The notes beneath the pieces are model-generated. The model saw only the letters and a program-made list of their open reading frames with translations, did not search any database and was not told the DNA's origin. 64,000 bases of DNA from Nocardia vulneris (GTDB lineage Bacteria > Actinomycetota > Actinomycetes > Mycobacteriales > Mycobacteriaceae). The position numbers and the translations under genes were made by a program. Below are positions 42,190 to 49,905 of this stretch, piece by piece. The stretch covers positions 111,742 to 175,741 of the forward strand of contig NZ_BDCI01000047.1 of NCBI RefSeq assembly GCF_001613425.1, given 5' to 3'. Within the stretch, counting starts at the first letter, position 1. The number at the start of each line of letters is the position of its first letter.

Positions 42190-43061
42190 CCCAGGATCGG
42201 CAGGCCGCGCTCCGCGCTCAGCCGCGTCAACGCATCCTGCATGACGCCGGTGACGTGATCGTAGGCGGCGTCGAGATTTAGTTCGGGTCCGTGCTCGGAG
42301 CGCAGGTCGATCGGCGGGAGAAACTCGATCGTCACCTTGCTCGGCAGCGGGATGTGCCCGGCCAGATCACCGATGTTGAGGCCCCAGGGCAGCGCCAGCG
42401 AAATCGGAAACACTTTGAGGCGCAACATCTGATCCAGCCGCAGCAGCCGCGCCAGCCGATCCCCGCGGCTGAGCATCAGAGCGGTCTGCTGTGCACCGAC
42501 ATTGACGAAGGGGACAATGGGAACATTTGCGTCCCAAGCCAATCGGAGAAAGCCCGTGCGGCCCGCGAAATCGATCTGGTCTTCCTCCCAGGTCGGTCGA
42601 TGCACCTCCCAGTCACCACCGGGATACACCAGCACCGCCGCGCCCGCCCGGAGCACCTGGCGCGCGCGTTCCGGATCCGCGCCCACCGTGCCGAAGCGTC
42701 GCAGCAGCGTGCCGATCACCGGATAGGCCATCACCATGTCGTGCGCGAGTTGAAAGAACGGCCGATGCGGCCCGAACCGGCGCACGAACGCCAGCGTGGT
42801 GACGAGCACCTCCGGCGAAACGTTGCCCCCGGAATGATTGCCGACCAACAGGACCGGACCTTCGTCCGGGATGCGGTCGAGGCCGCGGACCTCCGCCCGG
42901 AAATACATCCGGGCGAACAGCCACGCCGGCCCCACGGTGTCGATGATGAATTCGGGATCCCGGTCGGCCGGATCGGCCGCCGGGACCCGCGACTTCACCT
43001 GACGAGCAACCCAATCGGTCAACCGGTCGATCCGGTCGGTCGGCAATCCGGGCAACTTCAT
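42186..43061 (-). CDS. Lysophospholipid acyltransferase family protein
   Basis: 291 residues. The PlsC-type motif block I appears as VLLVGNHSGGNVSPEV, with His kept and the usual acidic residue as Glu four to seven bases downstream; GAAVLVYPGGDWEVHRP is the FPEG-like block III, and FVNVGAQQTALML follows. One N-terminal membrane-leaning helix (PAWLFARMYFRAEV). It likely acylates a membrane lipid or a cell-wall glycolipid. Alone on its transcript, 24 bases after the next minus-strand gene. Confidence 0.78.
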   Translation of the reverse strand: MKLPGLPTDRIDRLTDWVARQVKSRVPAADPADRDPEFIIDTVGPAWLFARMYFRAEVRGLDRIPDEGPVLLVGNHSGGNVSPEVLVTTLAFVRRFGPHRPFFQLAHDMVMAYPVIGTLLRRFGTVGADPERARQVLRAGAAVLVYPGGDWEVHRPTWEEDQIDFAGRTGFLRLAWDANVPIVPFVNVGAQQTALMLSRGDRLARLLRLDQMLRLKVFPISLALPWGLNIGDLAGHIPLPSKVTIEFLPPIDLRSEHGPELNLDAAYDHVTGVMQDALTRLSAERGLPILG

Positions 43062-43085
43062 GGGCGATGTTCCGTCGTTCGGTTT

Positions 43086-43790
43086 CTACGATTCGATGGT
43101 CAGCAACCGCCGGAAGAACCCGCGGTAGCCGCGCAACGCCTGACGTAGTTCCTCGGTGTCGGCGTCCTGCAGACCCGAGCTGTGCTCCTCGAGCACGCGC
43201 TTGCGTTCGGCGTACGCGGTGGTCAGCTGGTAGATCACGTCGCTGACGATCTTGTCCGCCTGGGTGACCGCGTCGCGCGGGCTGTCGACGAAGGCACCCT
43301 GCACCTCGCGCCACTGGGTGCGCAGCCGATCGAGGTCGGCCTCGCCGAACCACGCCCCGCCGACGCCGTCGAGCGAAGTACGCTGCTGCGCAGTGGTATT
43401 CGCGGTCGCCGCGACCTCGTTGCCGGCGGCGGCGCCCGGATCCGCGGCAGGCTCGTCGAAGCGTGCCTCGGTAGCTGCGTCCCGCTCCGGAACCGCGGTG
43501 GCATGCGGGTCCACATCGGCTTCGGTCAGCGCCTCGGCGTGCTGGTCCGCGGCGGATACGTGCCCGCCGGAATCGGTTTCACCGAACGCGTCGGTCCGCT
43601 GTGGCGAGTCCGCCGTGCTCGATGCGGTGGACGTCCGCTCCGTTTCGGTGCCGTACTCGGCCGCCGCCGCTTCCCGCTCGTCCGCGTGCGCTTCGGATTC
43701 CGCCGTCGCCCACTGGTTCTCGTGCTCTTTCGGTGAATCCGCTGCGGTGGCCCGCTCGGGCTGCACGGTGCGGTCGTATTCGGTGCTCAT
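43086..43790 (-). CDS. Acidic linker protein with helical domain, paralogue of the next gene
   Basis: 234 residues. It starts STEYDRTVQPERATAADSP, has a long Glu/Ala/Thr-rich disordered stretch (about 20-130), and ends in a helical domain WREVQGAFVDSPRDAVTQADKIVSDVI with a conserved Trp. The neighbouring protein has the same domain (WVEVQEQFIDDPAAALLAADRLLTTVM) and the same EYDRTVQ motif. So the two descend from one gene. Function unknown. ATGA overlap with the next gene. Confidence 0.65.
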   Translation of the reverse strand: MSTEYDRTVQPERATAADSPKEHENQWATAESEAHADEREAAAAEYGTETERTSTASSTADSPQRTDAFGETDSGGHVSAADQHAEALTEADVDPHATAVPERDAATEARFDEPAADPGAAAGNEVAATANTTAQQRTSLDGVGGAWFGEADLDRLRTQWREVQGAFVDSPRDAVTQADKIVSDVIYQLTTAYAERKRVLEEHSSGLQDADTEELRQALRGYRGFFRRLLTIES

Positions 43791-44437
43791 GACAGTGCCT
43801 TCTTGTCGTGCCGGGTCTGCTCGGTCGTCTCGTGGTGCGCCTGCTGCTGGGCGGCGGTCGCGTCCCGTTCGGCCGTCTCGACGGGTGCGGCCTTCTTGTC
43901 GTCGGACGCGCCGTTCAGCAAGTCCTGGAACAGATCCCGGTAGTGCACGATCGCGGTGCGCCGGTCCTCGGTGGACACGGCGGTCCCACTGGGCCGGGTC
44001 GCGATCTCGTGCGCAGTCCGGTAGTGCCCGAGCGGTGCCGCGTGCTCCACCGACAGATCGGCCACCTGCTGATCGAAATTCTCGGTGGGATAGCCACGTT
44101 CGGCCATCACGGTGGTCAGCAGGCGGTCAGCGGCGAGCAGGGCCGCCGCCGGATCATCGATGAACTGCTCCTGCACCTCGACCCAGCGGGCCGTGTACAG
44201 CTGCTTCTGCTCGTCGGACAGCGCGCGCAGTTCGAGCTCGGCATGGCGGCGTTCGCGTTCGGCCAGTTCACGTTCCGCGGCGCGACGGTCGTCGTGTTCC
44301 TGAACCGTCCGGTCGTATTCCGGGCCGAATCGGCTGCGCAGCCGTTGCCTGCGCACCATCGGCCACACCAGTAAGGCGATGACCACCGCAGCGAGGACGA
44401 CCAGAACGATCACTGTGATCAACACTCCAGACGACAC
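43787..44437 (-). CDS. Membrane-anchored paralogue with helical domain
   Basis: 216 residues. Residues 5-27 form a membrane helix (VLITVIVLVVLAAVVIALLVW), then a basic stretch RRQRLRSRFGPEYDRTVQ, a coiled-coil region ERERRHAELELRAL and the helical domain WVEVQEQFIDDPAAAL. The tail is rich in Lys/Glu/Asp (DDKKAAPVETAERDATAAQ). It is the upstream gene of the pair and anchors the unit in the membrane; the second, soluble copy could bind to it through the shared domain. Confidence 0.65.
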   Translation of the reverse strand: MSSGVLITVIVLVVLAAVVIALLVWPMVRRQRLRSRFGPEYDRTVQEHDDRRAAERELAERERRHAELELRALSDEQKQLYTARWVEVQEQFIDDPAAALLAADRLLTTVMAERGYPTENFDQQVADLSVEHAAPLGHYRTAHEIATRPSGTAVSTEDRRTAIVHYRDLFQDLLNGASDDKKAAPVETAERDATAAQQQAHHETTEQTRHDKKALS

Positions 44438-44541
44438 TTGAACCTCCTTGCCGAGCCTGTCGTATCGGACAGGTAATGCCTCACCGCCGAGGTTCCAAAC
44501 TCTTGATCTCCCGCAGTCACTTTCACGCCGCTACCCGATGA

Positions 44542-45432
44542 TCACCGCGGTGGCGCACTCGCGGCTTTGGCGAATTCCTCGATCAGCACGGGATATTGCT
44601 CGGCGCCGTGCCCGGCCGCGATCGCCCGGTCCGCCATCGCCTTGATCAGTTCGGGCAGTTCGGTATTGACGCCGACCGCCGCGCTCTCCGCGAGCAGGTG
44701 TGCCATTGCCCGCACATCGGTCTCCAGCGCGGATACCTGCGCGGGGAAGGCACCCCGATCGATCTGCTCGGCATAGCCGGGCAGCCAACTCGCGACGCCG
44801 GCCGCGATCTGTTGCGCGAACGGCGCGTACGCCGCCGCGTCGACACCCGCCGTACGGAGCATCGCGGTGCCGTGCAGCCACGCGTTCAGCACGCTCCACA
44901 TCATCGCCAGTCCCGCCACGTCGTACAGGGACGCCAGTCCGTGGTCCGCACCGAGGTAGGTCACGGTGCCGAGCGCGTCGAGGATCGGCCGGTGCGAGTC
45001 GAAGTCCGCGTGCGGGCCGCTGTGCAGAATGACCGCCTCGGCAGTGCCGATGGCCGACGGGATCGCCATGATGGCCCCGTCCAGATACCGCGCGCCTCGC
45101 GAAGCGGCCCACGCGGCGGCGGTTCTGGCCTGAGCGGAGTCACCCGAGGTCAGGTTGATCAGCGTCGTCGCGCCGAGGTCGAGGTCATGGGTATCGAGCA
45201 GTTCGCGCACGGCCTGGTAATCGGTGAGGCAGATGATCGTCAGCGGGCTCGCCGCCAGCGCGTCGACGAGGGTGGGCGCCTGCCGGGCACCTTCAGATAC
45301 CAACTGGTCGGCTTTATTTGCCGTGCGATTCCACACCGTGGTCGGATGGCCTGCCCGCAGGAACGCCGCGGCGAGGGCCCGGCCCATCAGTCCGAGTCCG
45401 AGGACGGTCACCGTGGTCTGTTGTGTACTCAT
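44542..45432 (-). CDS. NAD(P)-dependent imine reductase
   Basis: 296 residues of the imine-reductase/beta-hydroxyacid-dehydrogenase superfamily. VTVLGLGLMGRALAAAFL is the Rossmann motif, TTVWNRTANKAD fits NADPH, and LINLTSGDSAQARTAA follows. The residue before the helix-swap domain is D171 in LYDVAGLAMMWS, the Asp-type catalytic position of imine reductases. It reduces cyclic imines; the natural substrate is unknown. It is divergent from the MerR gene with a dyad between them. Confidence 0.85.
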   Translation of the reverse strand: MSTQQTTVTVLGLGLMGRALAAAFLRAGHPTTVWNRTANKADQLVSEGARQAPTLVDALAASPLTIICLTDYQAVRELLDTHDLDLGATTLINLTSGDSAQARTAAAWAASRGARYLDGAIMAIPSAIGTAEAVILHSGPHADFDSHRPILDALGTVTYLGADHGLASLYDVAGLAMMWSVLNAWLHGTAMLRTAGVDAAAYAPFAQQIAAGVASWLPGYAEQIDRGAFPAQVSALETDVRAMAHLLAESAAVGVNTELPELIKAMADRAIAAGHGAEQYPVLIEEFAKAASAPPR

Positions 45433-45440
45433 GGCAGCAT

Positions 45441-45470
45441 CTTCAACGTTGATATCGGTGTGAAGGTCAA
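45441..45470. promoter_or_regulatory. MerR-type divergent operator/promoter
   Basis: CTTCAACG and CGGTGTGAAG form an imperfect dyad (45441-45465) in the 49-base gap between the divergent merR and imine-reductase genes. On the minus strand TTGACC (45470-45465) could be a -35 and TGAAGA at 45445-45440 the -10, with the long 19-base spacer usual for MerR-activated promoters. Confidence 0.5.
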
Positions 45471-45481
45471 GTGAGGTTTCG

Positions 45482-45874
45482 ATGCGAATCGGGGAACTGA
45501 GTCGTCGCACAGGCGTCAATGCCCATCAACTGCGGTACTACGAGGCTCAGGGCTTGTTGGCAGCGGCGCGGGGCGCGAACGGTTACCGCGAGTACGACGA
45601 GGACGCCCTGCTGCGCGTGCAGCAGATCCGGCACCTGCTCGGGGCAGGCCTGTCCTCCGAGGACATCGCCTACTTGCTGCCGTGCGCCGTCGGCGCGGCC
45701 CCGGAACTACTCGGGTGCCCGGAGTTGTTGTCCGCCATGCGGTCCCGGCTGCAGCGACTCGACGAACGGCTGCACGGACTCGCGCAGTCGCGCGATGCGC
45801 TCGCCCGGTACATCGCCGCCGCCGAGCAGACCGGCGCCGAGCACTACCCACCGTTCGACGCGGTCTCGGCCTGA
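45482..45874 (+). CDS. MerR family regulator
   Basis: 130 residues. MRIGELSRRTGVNAHQLRYYEAQGLLAAARGANGYREYDEDAL is the winged helix-turn-helix; RVQQIRHLLGAGLSSEDIAYLLPCAVG continues, and the C-terminal helix LQRLDERLHGLAQSRDAL is the dimer coiled coil. Single Cys residues in LPCAVG and LLGCPEL could serve as sensor, but a metal site is not evident. Starts at ATG 45482, 49 bases from the divergent imine reductase. Confidence 0.88.
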   Translation: MRIGELSRRTGVNAHQLRYYEAQGLLAAARGANGYREYDEDALLRVQQIRHLLGAGLSSEDIAYLLPCAVGAAPELLGCPELLSAMRSRLQRLDERLHGLAQSRDALARYIAAAEQTGAEHYPPFDAVSA

Positions 45875-45880
45875 CTTCGC

Positions 45881-45948
45881 GCACCCTTTCCGCGTTCCCG
45901 CACCCGCTTCCGCAGGCCAGAGCGGGTGCGGGAGGTCAGAAAGGGTGC
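45881..45948. terminator. Nested inverted repeat between convergent genes
   Basis: Inner arms CCCGCACCCGCT (45897-45908) and AGCGGGTGCGGG (45921-45932) are perfect over 12 bp; outer arms GCACCCTTTC (45881-45890) and GAAAGGGTGC (45939-45948) are perfect over 10 bp. Long nested hairpin between the MerR and ferredoxin stops, serving as a bidirectional terminator. Confidence 0.75.
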
Positions 45949-45954
45949 GGGAGG

Positions 45955-46146
45955 TCAGGGGGTGCGGCGCAGGGCCTCGACCGGACAGCTGTCCACGACC
46001 AACTGGACGAGGTCCGGGTCGGACTCGGCGGCCGGGTCCGCGAGCGGTTCGACGATGCCGTCATCGCCCACGCGGAACAGGCTGGGGGCCAGGGCTTCAC
46101 ACATGCCGTGTCCCTCGCACCGGGCGCGGTCCGCGACGATCCTCAC
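45955..46146 (-). CDS. 3Fe-4S-type ferredoxin (P450 partner)
   Basis: 63 residues. RCEGHGMCEAL has Cys10 and Cys16 with His13 where a third Cys sits in 4Fe-4S types; the last Cys is in DSCPVEALRR. This CxxHxxC...CP pattern marks the P450-linked ferredoxins of actinomycetes. GTG 46146 overlaps the P450 stop (GTGA), so they are coupled and the ferredoxin is the P450's electron donor. Confidence 0.9.
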   Translation of the reverse strand: MRIVADRARCEGHGMCEALAPSLFRVGDDGIVEPLADPAAESDPDLVQLVVDSCPVEALRRTP

Positions 46147-47609
46147 GACAGTCGTTCCAGCCGGATCGGGAGACCGTCCGCGGGCATCGGGCCGGTGCCC
46201 GCAACGAGCGGCACCTCGTAGCCGGGCCGCAGCGACCAGCGGTAGCGCAGCAACATCTGGTGCAGCACGGCTTTCACGGTCATGCCGCCGAAGTAGAGGC
46301 CGATGCACTTGTGCGCGCCGCCGCCGAACGGGGCCCAGGCCAACCGATGCGATTTGTCCTCGCGCCGGTCGGCGGCGAACCGTTCGGGATCGAACGCGTC
46401 GGGATCGCGCCAGTACGCCTCGGTGCGCATCATCGGGTAGGCGCCCACGACGACGAGCGTGCCCCGCGGCAGGTAGTGACCCAGGATATCGGTGTCCCGG
46501 ATGGTTTCCCGAACCTGCTGCGCCACCGGCGAATACAGCCGCAATGCCTCTTTGAACGCGAGATCGAGGCTGGGCAGACGGTCGAGGTCGGCGTAGTCGA
46601 GCGTGGGTTTGCCGAGCGCCCGGGACTCGGCCCGCAGCCGCTCCTGCCACTGCGGATGGCGGGCCAGCTCGTAGGCCAGCATGGTCGCGGCGATCGTGCT
46701 CGTGTCGTGCGCGGCCATCATCACGAAGATCATGTGCTCGATCACTTCGCGATCCGAGAACGTATGCCCCTCTTCACTTTCCGCGGCGCAGAGCACGCTG
46801 AACAGATCCTTGCCCGCACCCGCGCGCTTGGCGGCCAGTTCGCGCCGGAAATAGTCGGCCAGCACACGACGACCGCGAAGGCCACGCGACCACACACCGC
46901 CGGGCACATCGGTCCGCAGCAACGCGGTCGCGCCGTGCACCGCGTCTTCGAAAGCCCTGCTGAGCATGACACTTTCGGGCCCGAGTTCGGCGCCGGCGAA
47001 CACCTCGGTGGCCTGCGCGAGCAGGATCTTCTTGACCTCGTCGTAGAGCGCGAAGTGCGCACCGGGCCGCCACTGCGCGATCCCCCGGGTGATCCGCGGC
47101 GTCGTCAGCTCTAGGTAGCCGACCAGGCGCGGCCTGGTGAACGCCTGCTGCATGATCCGGCGGTGGAACAGATGCTCGTCGAAATCCCGGAGCAGCAGGC
47201 CGCCGTGGAAGAACGGGCCGATCACGAACTCCCAGCCACGCTGCGCCGAGAACACCTTCTCCCGGTCGAGCAGCACCGCCTCGACCGCGGCGGGGCTGAA
47301 CACACCGACCGTCCGGCGACCGAGCAGACCCATCCAGCTCACCGGACCATAGCGTTCGAATCGGTTGCGCGCCAAACCGATCGGATCGCTCAGCGCATGC
47401 AGGGTGTAGCCGATGCCCGGCGCGCCGAAGTCGCCGGGCACGGGCAGCAGGTCACTGCCCGCCGGCGGCGGCGCGAGCGGCCGCGCCGTGGACGGATAGC
47501 GCTCGACGACCCGGGCGCCGAGAGTTTGCGCCTGCCTGGCGAGGCGCGCCCGCAAGTGCCGGACATCCCCTGATATATCGGTAATTCTCTGGGGCACAAG
47601 AAGACTCAT
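46143..47609 (-). CDS. Cytochrome P450
   Basis: 488 residues. I-helix MMAAHDTSTIAATML (AxDT), ExxR in FKEALRLYSP, and the haem-binding loop FGGGAHKCIGLYFGG with thiolate C435. The enzyme hydroxylates an unknown substrate with electrons from the ferredoxin at its end. ATG 47609 with AAGGGACGG upstream. It is divergent from a TetR regulator, with a strong palindrome between them. Confidence 0.93.
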   Translation of the reverse strand: MSLLVPQRITDISGDVRHLRARLARQAQTLGARVVERYPSTARPLAPPPAGSDLLPVPGDFGAPGIGYTLHALSDPIGLARNRFERYGPVSWMGLLGRRTVGVFSPAAVEAVLLDREKVFSAQRGWEFVIGPFFHGGLLLRDFDEHLFHRRIMQQAFTRPRLVGYLELTTPRITRGIAQWRPGAHFALYDEVKKILLAQATEVFAGAELGPESVMLSRAFEDAVHGATALLRTDVPGGVWSRGLRGRRVLADYFRRELAAKRAGAGKDLFSVLCAAESEEGHTFSDREVIEHMIFVMMAAHDTSTIAATMLAYELARHPQWQERLRAESRALGKPTLDYADLDRLPSLDLAFKEALRLYSPVAQQVRETIRDTDILGHYLPRGTLVVVGAYPMMRTEAYWRDPDAFDPERFAADRREDKSHRLAWAPFGGGAHKCIGLYFGGMTVKAVLHQMLLRYRWSLRPGYEVPLVAGTGPMPADGLPIRLERLS

Positions 47610-47650
47610 TGCGGCCGTCCCTTCGCGACGCTGCGATGCTCCGACCATAC

Positions 47651-47668
47651 CGGAAACGCACGTTTCCG
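47651..47668. promoter_or_regulatory. TetR operator in the P450 promoter region
   Basis: CGGAAACG-CA-CGTTTCCG (47651-47668) is a perfect 8+2+8 palindrome lying between the divergent P450 and tetR genes; a further GTTTCC follows at 47679-47684. Confidence 0.65.
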
Positions 47669-47710
47669 TAAACACTTGTTTCCCGACTTCTGCTGTGCGA
47701 GGCTCCTGAG

Positions 47711-48379
47711 GTGACCCGAGCATTCAGCGGCACCTATCGCGGCACGTCCACCGCCGAACGCCGGGAAGATCGGCGCAGGCGGTTGATCGACGCCGCCCTG
47801 GACATCGTCGGCACCCAGGGTTTGTCGGCGCTGACCGTGCGCGGGGTCTGCGAACAAGCCAAGGTCGGCCCGCGTTTCTTCTACGAGGCCTTTCCCGACC
47901 TGGACGGGCTCGCCGCCGAGTTGCTGCTCGAGGTCCAGGAGGCCGCCCTCGAACGGGCCCGAGCCGCGATCGCGGACACCGCGGGTACACCCGCCGACCG
48001 GATCCGGGCGGGTGTCGCCGCGTTGATCATCGAGGTCACCGACGATCCACGCCGCGCGCAGATCATCTTCGCCCAGGCGTACGGCAGCGAGGCGCTCATG
48101 CGCTCGCGCTTCGCGGGAATGCGCCGGGTCGCCGATGTGATCATCGAACAGACCCGGCTGGTGCTCGCCCTGCCCGCGGGCCAGGACACGGCCGTGGCCG
48201 CCACCTCGCAGCTGATCACCGGCGGCGCCGCCGAACTGGTGCTGGTGTGGCTCGACGGCGGCCTCGACGTCGACCGCGACGGTTTGATCGATCTGATCGC
48301 CGATTTCGCCATCGCCATGGTCATGCGCCTGCCCGACGTCGCCCAGCGCCTCTCCGGCGGCTCCCCCGCCTCGTGCTGA
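47711..48379 (+). CDS. TetR family regulator
   Basis: 222 residues. AERREDRRRRLIDAALDIVGTQGLSALTVRGVCEQAKVGPRFFYEAFPDLDGL is the DNA-binding domain (recognition helix VGPRFFYEAF). The ligand domain is Ala-rich. GTG 47711. It most likely represses the P450-ferredoxin pair and itself through the palindrome at 47651-47668. Confidence 0.88.
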   Translation: MTRAFSGTYRGTSTAERREDRRRRLIDAALDIVGTQGLSALTVRGVCEQAKVGPRFFYEAFPDLDGLAAELLLEVQEAALERARAAIADTAGTPADRIRAGVAALIIEVTDDPRRAQIIFAQAYGSEALMRSRFAGMRRVADVIIEQTRLVLALPAGQDTAVAATSQLITGGAAELVLVWLDGGLDVDRDGLIDLIADFAIAMVMRLPDVAQRLSGGSPASC

Positions 48380-48642
48380 CGCGCGGTACGCCGCCCGGGC
48401 CGAACTCGGCGCGAAAGGCGAGCAGTTCGCGCCCCAGCACAGCTCCCTGTGCGCAAAGAATCGGCTGGCCACTGCGCCGGTGGATCGTCTACCCTCGACG
48501 CATGAACGCAGGCAGGCGATTTCTTCGCCCCGGGCCGCCAGTCGGCCGCGGGGACAGCCGCGTGCGTAGCCGCACGTAGTTCCTGTGGCCGTCGCCGGTT
48601 CGGGGGTTGTACCGAAACCGACCGGCTACCAAGGAATTACCG
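48380..48642 (+). other. Leader region of the PheRS-like gene
   Basis: 263 bases between tetR and the PheRS-like gene. A small ORF of 25 codons (48502-48579, starting MNAGRRFLRPGPP, seven Arg) follows a weak TACCCT -10-like element (48490-48495). Just before the SD, GGTT-CGG and CCG-A-AACC (about 48598-48618) can pair as a hairpin. The peptide has one Phe codon only, so Phe attenuation is not supported; no T-box GGTGGNACC element was seen. Confidence 0.3.
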
Positions 48643-49758
48643 ATGCCTGCCTATCTCACCACCCTGGATCTGTCGCGCGCGCTGACGGTGCGCGACCTCA
48701 GCGACGCCGCCCAGGGCCCGCACGCCATGCAGCAGCTGCTCGACGAACTCGTCGCTGCGCTCACCGCGCCTGCCGGGCCGACCGTGCGCATCGTGCGCAA
48801 TTCGCCGATCGTCGCGGTCGCCGACAACTACGACAAGCTCGGCTACGACCCGGCCGACGTCACCCGCGACGCGCGCTACACCCGATACCTCAGCCCGACC
48901 GCCATGCTGCGCAGCCACACCACCGCCGATATCCCGGCCGCGCTGCGCCGCTATGCCGAAATACGCACCGTGACAGATGAATTGATCGTCGTACCCGGTC
49001 TCGCCTACCGTCGCGACGTCGTGGATCGCAGCCACGTGGGCGAACCACACCAGCTAGATCTGTGGCGTCTGCGATCCCGCCCGGACATCGGCGAAGCCGA
49101 CCTGCAGGAAATGATCGCCCGGCTGGTGGCCGCGGTGCTGCCCGGCGCGGTCTGGCGCACCACCCCCGCCGTGCACCCGTACACCGCGCTCGGCCGCCAA
49201 GTCGACGTCCGGCTCGGGGACGACTGGCTCGAACTCGCCGAATGCGGGCTCATCGCCGAACACATCCTGGCCGGTGCCGGGCTCGATCCGGGTCGCTGGT
49301 CCGGCACCGCACTCGGGCTCGGCCTGGACCGAGCGTTGATGCTGCGCAAGGGAATTCCCGATATCCGTTATCTGCGTTCGGCCGACCCGCGCATCGCCCA
49401 GCAACTGCGCGACCTGACACCGTGGCGCCCGGTGTCGATGCTGCCACCGATCCGGCGCGATCTGTCGGTGGTGATCGCGGACCACACCGACGACGAGACC
49501 CTCGGCGATACGGTGCGAAAAGTGTTGCACGACAGGCTCGACGACATCGAGTCGGTGCTCGTCACGGCGCGCACCCCGTATGACCGGCTACCCGATTCGG
49601 CGCGCGAGCGCCTCGGCATCCGGCCGGGGCAAGCCAATGCCGTCGTACGACTCACCCTGCGGCCGCTCACCCGCACGCTCACCGACGAGCAGGCGAACGC
49701 GATCCGTAACGAGGTCTATCGGGCGATTCATATCGGACCGCGCCTCGAACTCGCTTGA
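48643..49758 (+). CDS. Single-chain phenylalanyl-tRNA synthetase-like protein with FDX-ACB domain
   Basis: 371 residues in the mitochondrial PheRS layout. Residues about 80-260 are a class II catalytic core: MLRSHTTADIPAALRRY, motif 2 GLAYRRDVVDRSHVGEPHQLDLWRL (R123/R124, H131, H136-Q137), ELAECGLIAEHIL, and motif 3 GTALGLGLDRALM (R230) followed by GIPDIRYLRSADPRIAQQL. Residues about 265-371 are a ferredoxin-fold anticodon-binding domain, beginning LPPIRRDLSVVIAD. The normal FPFTxPSxE pocket of PheRS reads VHPYTALGRQ, so the amino acid may not be Phe. AAGGA precedes ATG 48643. Confidence 0.78.
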   Translation: MPAYLTTLDLSRALTVRDLSDAAQGPHAMQQLLDELVAALTAPAGPTVRIVRNSPIVAVADNYDKLGYDPADVTRDARYTRYLSPTAMLRSHTTADIPAALRRYAEIRTVTDELIVVPGLAYRRDVVDRSHVGEPHQLDLWRLRSRPDIGEADLQEMIARLVAAVLPGAVWRTTPAVHPYTALGRQVDVRLGDDWLELAECGLIAEHILAGAGLDPGRWSGTALGLGLDRALMLRKGIPDIRYLRSADPRIAQQLRDLTPWRPVSMLPPIRRDLSVVIADHTDDETLGDTVRKVLHDRLDDIESVLVTARTPYDRLPDSARERLGIRPGQANAVVRLTLRPLTRTLTDEQANAIRNEVYRAIHIGPRLELA

Positions 49759-49811
49759 ACAATAAAGAACCGTCCACCCCGATCGCCAATCCCGTACGGA
49801 CGCAAACCATT

Positions 49812-49845
49812 CCGTATCCTCCCCACTTCACTGGGGAGGATACGG
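49812..49845 (+). terminator. Hairpin after the PheRS-like gene
   Basis: CCGTATCCTCCCC (49812-49824) pairs perfectly with GGGGAGGATACGG (49833-49845) around ACTTCACT, 53 bases after the stop. Confidence 0.8.
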
Positions 49846-49905
49846 CAGGCGGCACCGACTTAAAGTGAGGTTTGTCCCGCAACCGGAACATTCCGAGGAA
49901 TTCCA

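Noticed and set aside
48380..48642. T-box or Phe attenuator for the PheRS-like gene
   Set aside because: No GGTGGNACC-type T-box element and only one Phe codon in the leader ORF.
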